Of a stretch of 64,000 bases of DNA, positions 13,131-27,915 are shown in pieces; the stretch's first letter is position 1, and each line of letters starts with the position of its first letter. The stretch lies in assembly GCF_048771995.1 (NCBI RefSeq), contig NC_133026.1, forward strand, positions 13,356,001 through 13,420,000. Direction: 5' to 3'. The notes beneath the pieces were generated by a model. It did no database searches and had not been told where the DNA came from. It worked only from the letters and a program-made list of their open reading frames with translations. The translations under genes were made by a program, and so were the position numbers. This DNA is from Taeniopygia guttata (Eukaryota > Chordata > Aves > Passeriformes > Estrildidae).

Positions 13131-13293
13131 CTCAAGTTTATATGCCCTGTCCCTGCTGAGGGGCTCCAAGGGAAAACTCAGGTTATTCGCTTCTGCCAGG
13201 GAACGCAAATCAAAATAATACTTGGCATAAACACTGGAGGGAACATTGATATTGAACTGTAACAGCTCAAGAAACTGGCGTTCCAGCTCATTC
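13131..13293 (-). CDS. CCNY: CCNY exon, residues 249-303 (end of cyclin box)
   Basis: A 163-bp exon: G completes M249, then 54 codons from [12 protein letters not shown] to RDRAYKLE, ending in phase 0 at donor gtaaga. The acceptor is tttccacag. It covers the last cyclin-box helices ([27 protein letters not shown]) and the linker to the tail. The NELERQ start and [10 protein letters not shown] match CCNY rather than CCNYL1. Human has RERAHKLE where this reads RDRAYKLE. Confidence 0.98.
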
Positions 13294-16781
<3,488 letters not shown>

Positions 16782-17880
16782 CTACTAAGTAGAAATGAAA
16801 AAGAGAACTATTCCCATTACAGAAATTCTAAAACAGTAGGCTGTTAAAAATGCTTTCAAGATTATTTTATTATAAAAGTTGTAGTTTTACATACATGGCA
16901 TGTTAATGCAAGGCTCAAAACTGGATGTGACAAAACCACTTTAGTTGGCCTTTGCCTTTTGATCCTATTACCCATTTGAAGAGGTCAGACACCAGACTCC
17001 TAAATATACCATTTCTTCTTTAGCTGTGATTTCCCCCTGCCTGTCATCCTAAAGCTGAAGAAAACCTTAATGTTATGTTATAACACTGCAAAACAAAATA
17101 TCACTAATTGTTAAAAAATTTATTTTCCTTCTTAAAGAAGTCAAACTATTATTTAAGAACAAAATTCCAAATTATGTGTCAAGTCCATTAGTGAAGACGG
17201 AAGTTTGACTTTTTATTTAGAAGATCATTCTGAAAATACTTTGATATACAAAATCTGTTATGGTGAGACTGCAGAAACACAAAGTTCAGTAAGAACGTGG
17301 CACATGGATGTCCCTGATGTATGCACTATCTGGGGGTTCTGTGCACAACACTGTATTCTGCTTTCCAGACAGCCTGTGTAAACAAGCTCCTTACACTCTA
17401 TATTGCACAAGGCAATTTGTCAACTTTGCAAGCAAAACTGCTCCTCAAATAATGAAAATACAGCATTCCCTGGAGTCATCCCTGGGAAGCAGAAAACTTC
17501 TTTAAAGCAATACATTAACACTGGGAGCTTCATAAACAGAGAGCATATGGAAGCAGTAATATTATGCCACTCAAATTAGCAGATGAACTTAGCTTGCTTC
17601 ACATCAATACAGAATTTGACTCTCTACTGTTAATGCAAACCTTTTAAATCTCAACTTTTCACATTCAGTTTTAGGAGATATATAATGAATACTCCACATT
17701 TATAGTAGATAGATAGAGCATACAAAAATCACAAAATATATCTTTTCTAATGTACAGCTCTAGCTTAGAAAGAGAGAGAAAAGCAAAACAGCTAAGTAAG
17801 GATTTTGTGGGGGCTGCAATTCAAAGGCACTTAGAGAAGAAAACGTAAACAGATAAGAATTATATTGCAAGGAAAGATAT

Positions 17881-18680
17881 AGAATCACAGAATAGTTTGG
17901 CTTGGAAGGATCTTTAAAAGCCATCTAGCTTCAACCCTCCTGTCATGGGCAGGAGCATCTTGCCCTAGATAGGTTTCTCAGAGTCCCATCCAGCCTGGCC
18001 TTGAACACTTCCAGTGATGGGGCATCTCCTTCTTTGGGCAGCCTGTTCCAGCGTCTCACCACCTTCACAGTAAAGAATTTCTTCCTAACAGTTAGGTTAG
18101 ATTAACCTCTTCCAGGTTAAAGCCATTGTAGCCCTTGTTCTATCACTAGAAACTCTCATAAAATGTTCCTCTCCAGCTTTCCTGTAAGCCTCCCTCAAGT
18201 ATTGGAAGGCTGCTGCAAGGCATCCCCAGAGCCTTCTGTTCTTCAGGCTGAACAGCCCCAGCTCTCTCAGCCTGTCATGGGAGAGGTGCTCCAGCCCTCT
18301 GGTCAGCTTCATCACCCTCCTCTGGACTTGCTGCAGCTGATCCATGCCCTTCTAATGTCAGAGAGCCCAAAGCTGGATGCAGCACTCAGGTGAACAGAGC
18401 AGAGGACAGACTCCCTCCGCCTGCTGCCCACAGTGCTTTGGATGCTGCCCAGGACACGTTTGGCTTTCTGGGCTGTGCGAGCACACTGCCAGGCCATGTC
18501 CAGCTTCTCCCCAGCCTTCTTGGCAGGGCTGCTCTCAAGCCATCCTCTGTTTAGCCATCCTGCACTTTGTGCTTGGGATTGCCCTGACCCACACGCAGGA
18601 CCTTTCAGCTGGCCTTGCTGAACTTCGTGAGTATTGCACAGGCCAGTCTCTCGAGCCTGTCAAGGTCCATCTGCACAGCA
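17881..18680 (-). mobile_element. CR1 LINE, 3' 800 bp (ORF2 end plus 3' UTR)
   Basis: Starts on the plus strand with agaatcacagaatag, the reversed CR1 tail, and continues through ggaaggatctttaaaagccatctag and cacttccagtgatggggca. The minus strand encodes a decayed reverse-transcriptase C-terminus at 18097-18345 (QRRVMKLTRGLEHLSHDRLR, ELGLFSLKNRRLWG). Upstream (18350-18680) lie further CR1 ORF2 sequences broken by frameshifts and stops. It is 5' truncated, as usual for CR1, inactive, and in the same orientation as CCNY. Confidence 0.95.
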
Positions 18681-19525
18681 GATGAAATTACACCTCAGGA
18701 AACAGGCAGCATGAACTTGCCACTACTTTCCCACCAGCACATACTTGAGAAATCAAAATTAAAAATTAAATAGGAGTTTGATGAGACTCTATTCCTACAC
18801 CTACTTCATTACCATATTGATGCATCTGCCAATAGCATGTGGAGGGTTGTGAAAAATCACTCTTACTTCCCTGGTGAGAACTTGGGCTTGACTCCAGATA
18901 CACTGTTTGCTGGAACAAGACTCTTTATCATACCGCAGTAAAACTGAGGATGACAACCAGGTCTCCATTAGAAAGGCACTTAGTGTAGCTTTCAACTCCT
19001 TTCTTGAACATGCCTTAAATAAGCATTTATTTTGTTCACTTGCTGTGGCCTCCTTTACTCAGACTTGGGTTTTAGGTATATATTCAAGTAAGAGAAGAGA
19101 GAAAAAGGACAAGAGTATTTGCAGCAAACACTTGCTAAATTCAATAAGGTCCTCAGTCAGTGTGAGAATTCACTGTAATCTAGAATTTGTGACATCGTCA
19201 GTGTACCTTTGGGAGACATTAGTGTAGGTCTTCAACTTTCAATCAAGCTCACCCAGCAACACACACAGTCTTTCTTCTAGCTCTCTCTGTGTCTCTCTCC
19301 CACAGAGAACCCACTGGCTGCAGATCAGGAAATTCAGGCTGGTACACACTTGAGCTCTTGCCCTGCTGATGTAGAGCAACCTCATAACAGCAGCACACAC
19401 AGAGCCAAGAGAGCTATCTCCAATGTAAATGTGCCCAAAGTTCATTATTTCTGATAAATGGAGCTGGTTCCATTTCAGAGCATTTCCATACAGAATGCCC
19501 TAGTGGGACACAGTTCCAGCCCGCA

Positions 19526-19544
19526 ATGTCCCATGATGGGACAT
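19526..19544. repeat. 9-bp inverted repeat, 1-bp spacer
   Basis: ATGTCCCAT, G, ATGGGACAT: perfect arms around one base. No repeat family or known binding site is recognised. Confidence 0.85.
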
Positions 19545-21640
19545 CAGAGCAGGACAGGTAGAGTCTGCCATGCACTCACTACTGCAGGGGTGCTTCTGGC
19601 TGCTGCTGAGATGTGCTGAATCAGGAGAGACTTTTGGAGAGCAGCCAGGTGGCTCTCAGCCTGTTTGAAGAGGAGGGCTGATGGGGTGGTTAATCACTAC
19701 GCCACCGATCCCAAACAAACTCACTGCGGGTGGGAGAACACCACCTGCTTCTGCTGGCAAAAACCAGTGAGGCTTCCCACACACAGGGAGGCATGCTCCA
19801 CCTCATTTTAAAAAAATCACTGAAAATGTTGGCCCTGTAATGGTAAACGTGAGATATGGAAATATCATTTGTATGCAATTATGACTAAACATTAAACAGT
19901 GTCTTAAACACAAGGGTCATTTTCTTAAATACAGGTTTTGTATCAAACAGGGATTTTGAGTGTACTACATGGTTCAGTGTATTTTTCTCTTGTAATGAAT
20001 TTCACTGGCCTAGTTTTCAAAAGCAAAACACTTGCTACATCTTCATTAGAACTAGCTGCTATGAAGTAATATAATAAAGCTGAATTTTAAAAGGTCACAA
20101 TAGAAAAGAATATTACAATTTCCACCTCAGAGTGCTGGAATAAATTGGCTTATATGGCAAAACACAAAAAATACAGAAGAAACAATGTGGAAAATGTTTC
20201 TTTTTTTTTTTTTTAAACATAAGTCTAAGAATTATCTGTCTTTTCGATTATTTTGACAGGTGTTCCTTTATGGAACTAGAACTAAAGAGCTTTTAGAGTC
20301 TAGAGGTTAAAATATTATTTACCTCCACCAGCTTTTAACAGCTGTATCCATGCTCAAGAATGGAACCAAAGCTTAAAACAAATTGAAGCTGTTGCACCAT
20401 TGTTACTTTTTTCCACTTTGTTTCATCCTTTGCCATGCCTGAAAGTAAGCTTTTGAGGCAGAACTTTTCAGTACTTCTCTATTAAACATTCAAAAGCTGA
20501 ATTCTCAAAAGACTCAGATTTAATTTGCTTTAACAACTTGTTCTGCTCAAGCACTTTCATAGTATCCAAGAGCCACCTTCATCACATTTATCATTGCTCA
20601 CTTAGCTCTGACTGTATGTATAGATACTTTTTATAGGATGATAACAAGACTACTTATACAGATTAAAGTTACTGATGTGACATGAGCAAAAACTTTCAGT
20701 GGTTTCAGTCAAACAACACACACTTCTGAATTCTTTCCAGCTTGCAAAGAACAAATCCAACTCAGTGTTAGTAACAACAACACTACAGTATTCAAAACTC
20801 ATTTGCACCATAATTCAAATCCTAGCTGAAATGAAAATATAATTCTGATTGGGAAAATACCAATGGCCATTGCTCTGTCCATATATTTTATTTACAGACT
20901 CAATACCTCAGAGTTTGGTACCTCCATTATTAGTCTACATTCTGCATTTGGGAATGAATCACGTGATTTCACATGACTGTCAGTCTAACAAGCTGGGATG
21001 GACAACATCTGCACCTCATTGGAGGCTTGTAATAACTAAGCACACGTCAGAATGCACACTGCACAGAGTTAAGATTTCAATGGAGCAATATTGCATTATT
21101 ATTTTCCATCTCTTCCCACAGACTAACACCCAGCTTTCACAATGACTGACCTTTATACTTGTATCAGCAAATTATTACTTAATCATAAGTGAAACCCATT
21201 TGGTGATTTTCCTCTGTTAAAAATTCATTTCTCTGAATGAAAGACTTTATTTATACCAATTAAATAAAATTACCACTCCATGTCTATAGATAATCCCAAA
21301 TTGGCTGGAAGTTCAATGAACTCTGGAGAGGTTCATTAGCTTAGATGCAGCACCACAGGAATGTAGTTAAATGGCTTCCAAAGCCATTTCAGGTCCAGCA
21401 GAAGTACAGAACTGATTTGTTTCAGCACATATCTTCAGCTCGTAAATCTGCCAGACCTGAAACAACTCCATGCTGACCTAGTTTGGATGCCTCTGATCTT
21501 CACTCCCAGGACCTGGACTTGCAGTGGCATGCTAAATAGCATTAGGCCATCCATTATAACTACTAATCCTGGGGGGCTTTTTTTATCCAAACACAGAATT
21601 GTAACATGGCACAAACTATCACGATCATCAACAGTATCCA

Positions 21641-21681
21641 AAGCCCAGCAGTGCTGCTCCAGCAGAGCCACTGCTGGGCTT
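21641..21681. repeat. Strong hairpin, 13-bp perfect arms
   Basis: AAGCCCAGCAGTG (21641-21653) pairs perfectly with CACTGCTGGGCTT (21669-21681). Inside, CTGCT and AGCAG can add five pairs with a three-base bulge. It is intronic and would be transcribed with CCNY. It is shorter than a typical pre-miRNA. Confidence 0.9.
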
Positions 21682-22299
21682 GAACTAATCCCCAGGGTGG
21701 TTATTTGCAGGTGGGTGAATCCATCCTGCTCTTCCCAAGTGTTTAATAGGAACTATCCACAGTATCCTGTGTTGTCCCAGTTATCTAAGATGTCAGGCTC
21801 CCCATGATCCTGGAGAGCAGAGTGTTGGTTACACAACATCCCAATCAACAGAATATACATCATTTGAAGAAACTGAAAACTAAAGATAGCACTGAAGAGT
21901 TAATTTTTAATTAGTGTGAAACAGCATCTCATGTTTCCCATCTCAGAGGATGATATAGCAGACTTTGGACATTATATAATACATTCAAGTAGAAATAAAA
22001 GTTAAAATACTGGAGAAGATTTCTTTCCCTTTTTTCCCCTCTTCAGGAGGATAGATACCAAACATGAAAGTGTCAAATAATTTCATTTCAGCATTTTACA
22101 ATCACAAAAAACACTCATATTTTTAAAAAATCTGTGGGGTTCTTATAGAAGCTTTGCTTCTTTTTGTAACTTCATATTGAAGCTGTTCAACATTAACTTC
22201 CAAGACTCCACTGATACCTCTTATTGCATTAGAGCTGCAGTCTGAACACTAAAAATACAGTAGTTCTTTTTTTAGGCTTCCCTAAAGCAACAGAGAAGG

Positions 22300-22448
22300 T
22301 TTTCTGTGGAGGTTATGAACTTTTCATCTTCAGAGAAACTCAGAACTCAGCTAGTCAGGCTGTGATCAGCCTGGTTGTGCTTTGAGAAAAGGCCAAACTA
22401 GACATGACCCCTAGAAGTCCCTTCCAACTGAAATTATTATGCAATTAT
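22300..22448 (+). mobile_element. CR1 LINE 3' tail
   Basis: Contains the sense CR1 3' signature: agagaaactcagaactcag, then gcctggttgtgctttgag, gacatgacccctagaag and tcccttccaact, ending in a degenerate ATTATTATG tail. Antisense to CCNY, 5' truncated and diverged. Confidence 0.8.
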
Positions 22449-25400
22449 ATTTGTATGCAGTACTAGAATTTCCTTTGGTGCCACACTAAGACGTCAGGAA
22501 TTGTGTGCTGCCCCCAAGGAAGCTGACTGGGAGTCTTGGCACACTCAAGCATCAGGCAATCACTGTACTTGACATTACTAGAATAATTCTGAATTTTGAG
22601 GCAGTAGCAAAAGCAAGACATTATCTTCTTCCATGTGGTTTTTATCTGGCCTTATGTCAAATTCTATCTCTATTTTACCAATAAAACTCTAGTGGCTAAA
22701 ATTATTTCTCACTTGATTTACACTGACAGAAAGGAGACAATGGCTTTGCTATTTTAATTACTATAACTGAGAATCGACAAATTAACCTTTATTTGCAAAC
22801 ACCTCATTCCCTCCCTCATCAGGTAATCCACACTGTAAATTACAGGGTAACTAACAGAGACATTTCCATCCCAACATATTATGGAGAAATACAGAGTCAT
22901 CTCTCTCTAATGAGAAAACTTCAGTGTGTCACAATGCCTTGAAACTGAAATGATATCTTTATGGAAAAGATTATAATTGGTAGTGGGTTTCACACAGCCA
23001 AATCATGGCTCTAATCCAATCACTAAACTGCCATATGCTCTGTTCTAAGCTATCAGCCAGTTCCCTACCACGACTCTCCAGAAATAACCATGGTTTGCAA
23101 TTGCCCAGCTGGGCATTTAAAATATTCCACAAAGTTTGGTGCCACCCATTTGGTGGAAAAGGACATTGTATCATTGTGGCCCTTGCAAATTCATCCCGTT
23201 TTTATTTCTGAGACCAAATGGTGAAAAGAAGTAACAAAAGCAGTCACAGAACTATAAAAAACGGTGAACAACTGCAAAGTACCATTACAGATACTTACAG
23301 AAAGCACAAATGGTACTGAGAGAAAAGTCATCCATCTCCAGGTTTGCCCTTAAATTACTCTTTTAAGACAAATAACTATAATCCATGTAAAATGCACTCC
23401 AACTGCTAGGCAACATTGATTTTCCAGTCTACAACTGGGATCAGCATTCATTCTTTGCCCACACAGAAGCCCAAGAGGCATCAGCAGATTCACACTCTTT
23501 GAATGTCCTCTTTCCTTGCGATTTAAAAAGAATTGCCCCTCAGTGCCCACCTCAATTGTTCTGTTGTCATGAAGTGCATACCCCAGCAATTCTAAGGCAA
23601 GAACTAAGTAGATGTGTAAGTATCATGTGTTGTAAATTGGACTTCAGTCAAAAGATAAGATAGCCCTAAAACCAGGGGCCAGAATATCCTTATCTCACCA
23701 GTACCCAGAGCACAGGCTCCTCCTGGCCTCCTCCAGCCTGACCCTGAGCCATGTCCAGCTGCCAAGGAGTTCAGGATCAACAGCACAGGTCAAGGGACCT
23801 TCTCTCTGCACCTTGGAGACCTTCTTCTCATGTGGCCAAGTGCTGGGCTTTGGCACCTCCCAGGAATGCTTGAAGACCAGACAAAGGTGGACACCCAGAC
23901 CAGTGGATACACACAACTCTCCTCACAGTCACACCAGGCAACAAGCACTGCTATGGATTGCACTCCAAGGTCTTCAGGGAAACCTGTAGCTTCCATCAGC
24001 TGCATAAAGGTTGGAGGTTACAACATTGGGGCAGCAGAAAAGGACCTCTGCAGATCAAGTGTCTCTATGGACTCTGGACACCCTTTTGTGTTTTCCTTTC
24101 CTTTTAAACAAGCATCAGATTTTTTGTACATCAACTGAAATATACTTTTAAATAAAGTGTTTTAGCAGCATTCGAAAGTAAAAACATCCTAGTGAAAGGA
24201 AACCAATAATAAAGAACTTTGACCATTCCTCCAAATACACAGAAAACAAAAAATTCTCCGGAAATACAATAATTTTCACAATACAGCTCAGCAGTATTCT
24301 CTCTTTACTAAGTTCTGAAAAGTGACCAAATAATACAGGAAGAACTCAGGAACATCTGGCTGGACCAATTAAATCACTGTTTTTCATAAGGAAAATTTAT
24401 TCTTACATACTTCAAATTTCAAATTTGCTAATATCAACCCCCCTCAGTCACAATATGAACTCTTTAAGGTATTCCAAAAGCATGCTCCTCTGAACTTCTC
24501 AGAATAATTCTGCTTGGGTACTGTATGTATTTACATATCACTGTATCTGATCTGTCTACAGCACGCAGACCCAGCACACTTGCAAATGCAAAATGAAACC
24601 ACTACGGAGACAGAAGTATATTAAAAGAGCCTTAAATTTGGCCTATTTGCAAAAAACTCAGAAAGTCGTGCCAAGGCAAAGCAGAAAACCTGGACCATTC
24701 TGCTCTTCAGGTCTAGTTCATAGGATTGTTTTCACAGAACAAAAGAACAAAGCATAAATATTTAATTCTCCTAACATGCAAACACTGTATTGTTTTCCTG
24801 TTCATATGGGTAACACTCCTGTTCACATTTTTATTTGCCATCCAATTAGTCGATTAACACACGTACAACTTCCCACCTCTGCACTGAGGGAGATGCTAAA
24901 GAGGAGACAGGCATTTCTCAGTTTTAGCAAAGGTGGGAATACTCTGGGGCAAGAGACTTTTTTCAATAAGTCAGGTCACAGAATACAGTTATGTTGATCA
25001 CTGGGGTTAGAACCACTACTCTCAAGCTTTAAATTAGCAAAACAATTCTTAAAACTAATTTTATTCTTATGGTATTATTTTATAAATAAATAATGTGAAT
25101 TGGTATTTAATTGTTTCAACCTGAGGTTTTAATTTTCTACCTATCAGTATGGGAAATCTCTTGGCAGCTCTGGAGGCTATGTGAAAATTAAATTTTTAGT
25201 TTAATTATAAATCGGTTTTGCTGTAATAGTGGAGGCTTTAATTGAAATGTTTTAATTAAGTGCTTGAAGCCACACAATGCCAGCTTTTTGCTGCAGAATA
25301 GCTTATCTCAGAGTCTGGAGTTTCACATTTACTCAGCTCCTGCACAGAACACAAGACTGCGGTAGAGCTGATTGTTACTGCTGCTTTTACCTGGTTAATG

Positions 25401-27635
25401 CATGTACCAACACAAACAGTGGGTGCATTCAACCACGCACGTCAGACCACGTTAATAATGTGGGCAGTAAAAAAATGGTACTTAGAACTGCTTAAAAATA
25501 ATTCGAGTGAGTGAAAAAAAAGATAAAACTGTAGCATCTTGCTCAATATGTCCCTGATCCCCACACTTCTTGACTTCTGGCAGCCCTCCCAGGAGGAACA
25601 AGTGGCAGACCGGGCTATCAGATTGCTCTCTGACTGACAGCCAGACTATGGCAAAACACAAGCTCCAGCAGGGAATGCTGATCTCTCCTCCAGACAGGAC
25701 ATCAAAACTGAAAGCACTTGCAAGGTTCGTAAACATCAGTATCAACATTATTAAGATTTCAGGAGTATAAGAAGGGGGAAAGGGTCGCTTTCTTTTTCAC
25801 AGATTAGTTTCCACATATGAGTATTTAAAAAACAACATAGTCTGTGTCTGGGGCCTCTCCTGATGACACAGATGAATAAAGAAATGGGTTTTAGAAGTAC
25901 AGAGGAAACTGAGAACAGCAGCAGCAGAATTTCACACTTGTAGAACACTATGTACAAACTCTGAGGTTTCTGGAAAGGGAGCTCAGGCAGGTGCTATTAT
26001 CCTGACAACACAGGCAAGAATAGCAGAATGGTAAACACTGATCACCTGCACCAAATCTATCCATAAACATCTGCATGGCTGCTCTGAGAACTAGGCCATA
26101 ATACATTTTCCTGTTACCATTATACTGGGTTAAGAAAAAAACCCACCTAAGTTTTCAAGCACTAACAACTATGGAAACTGCTTCTGCAATATAACAAATT
26201 AACTAAAAACATTTATACTTCAAAAGATTTATTTGCAAGGGAACTACATAGGAACCAGAAGAGGCAAGGAAGTAGTTATATAAGACTTGTGGGAAAGAAC
26301 TTCCCATGCATTGCAGTAACAGAAAGGTAATGCTATTAAAAAAAAGGAAAAGAAAATCCCCTTGTCTTGCTACTAAACAGTGCCCTCACTGATTAAATAA
26401 CTTCAACTGAATAGCAGATAAATACAACAAGGTATTTGACAGTGGGTGAATTATATTACAGAAGAACATACTGATTCACACAACATATCTTGTTTCCAGC
26501 AGAAAACACTTATGAATAAAAGTAAGAAGGACAAGCACTTAGTGCAATTATAGAAAAGAGACAGGCAAAATGTCATTTCAGAAAACAAATATTGGCTGTC
26601 CAGCAACAGGTAGAGAAAATCTACAAAATGGAAGAGTGGAGCAATGGAGGGCGTTTCTTGCCCATTTCTCTCATATTCTTGTTCTTTACTGGCTAGTACA
26701 ACTCATTCTGACTGTTTGAAGGAGAAAAGCCTGCCAACTAATCTTAGAAGCCAAGGGAAATAGATTAACAGAGGAAATGAGTAGGCCTGGGCTTCAAAAT
26801 TCACCTTCTCCAATTTCCCCTTCTTCCATCTAAAATGTATAACTCAGCTGTCATGAAACCACATGTTGTAGTGGTAAAAAACCATTTAGTTATTTTAAAA
26901 TCTCTGAGTGAAGAATATGGCCAAAACTGTGACTGAAAGCTGAAGCGACTTGTCAGAATTCGCAGGATATAAATTTCAAGAAAATTAAGAAATTCCCAGC
27001 TGGTAGAGATCACTTTAGCTCTTTTAATCCACATTGCTATGCTGATCCACACCAGCTGAAAATTTGAACCTTCTTTTGTGTTGTGCTATTTTTAAGCAGC
27101 TAAACTTCAGACTTGAGTACAATTGTTCAATCCTATGACAAGTATAGTGGAAGTAGAAGAGAGCCAACATGTTCCAGTCACTCACTGAATCCTTCATGTG
27201 CCAGTCAATTCTTATTAGTGCTATCAAATCACCTACAGCTGTTCCCAAGTCTCTCCTGGGAGCTACAGTGAGACAAAGCAAACCCCCCAAAAGCTGAAGC
27301 CTTTCTGCTTTTAACATTCCCTCCTCATGTTCAGACCACCTATGCCACCTGCATTTTCTGTGAGTCACCTTGGTGGCCTGTAACACTCTCACTCTGAAGG
27401 GCAGGACCCCAGGTTTAGTGTCCCATGTTACCCAATCTCTTCTTCCTCACTTACTCTACCCATGAAACAGAGATGCCATGAACTATGGCATCTCTTCCCA
27501 TTAAGAAATTTCCTCTGTCTCCATAGTGAGAAAAAATTCCCTGGCAGCACCTAGATCTATTAAATGATACAAACACAACTTTTGAGAACAAAACTGGGTC
27601 TGTCAGAGGGCTGATGTCATCCTTCAGACACTCAC

Positions 27636-27755
27636 CAGGGTGACAATGGCACATTCAGCAGTCAGTTGAGCAGCACTGAACAGCGTCCGGACAAAGCGGT
27701 AAATCTGTTTCTGCTCCGGGTCATGTTTGTCATAGTCTGGTGGCACTTCGGATTT
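27636..27755 (-). CDS. CCNY: CCNY exon, residues 154-193 (cyclin box)
   Basis: A 120-bp exon of 40 whole codons, phase 0 at both ends. It starts [11 protein letters not shown] and ends [10 protein letters not shown]. The acceptor is ttccttag and the donor is gtgagt. The [20 protein letters not shown] stretch forms the first cyclin-box helices, which in the family pack against the CDK. One difference from human as I recall it: KHDPEQ for KHNPEQ. The exon is symmetric, but its loss would remove the core of the fold. Confidence 0.98.
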
Positions 27756-27857
27756 CTAAGGAAGAAATACTTCCAAATAGGTGACTGAAACAAAACGAAG
27801 CAGACAGAAAAAAAAAGACAGTTCATGTGAAAGGGAAGGAGAGGCAGATGAACTTAC
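27756..27857 (-). other. CCNY short intron, 102 bp
   Basis: Donor gtaagt and acceptor cttag separate the exons at 27858-27915 and 27636-27755. It is about thirty times shorter than any other complete CCNY intron in the window. Confidence 0.95.
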
Positions 27858-27915
27858 CGAAAGGGGATGAAGGTTTTCATCAAAAATATCTAAGAGCATT
27901 CTTCCGTCTGTGTCC
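27858..27915 (-). CDS. CCNY: CCNY exon, residues 134-153
   Basis: A 58-bp exon: G completes R134, followed by 19 codons, DTDGRMLLDIFDENLHPLS, ending in phase 0 at donor gtaagt. The acceptor is tacttttag. It opens the cyclin box. Human has DPDGR where this has DTDGR. This segment helps choose CCNY over CCNYL1, whose corresponding region is shorter and different as I recall it. Only 102 bp of intron separate it from the next exon. Confidence 0.97.

Noticed and set aside
18163..18685. Plus-strand frames of 60-100 codons near 18.2-18.7 kb
   Set aside because: They are the antisense of the CR1 reverse-transcriptase fragment, not genes.
23690..24080. GC-richer intronic patch considered as an LTR or exon
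   Set aside because: No TG...CA ends, poly(A) signal or splice-flanked coding frame could be supported.
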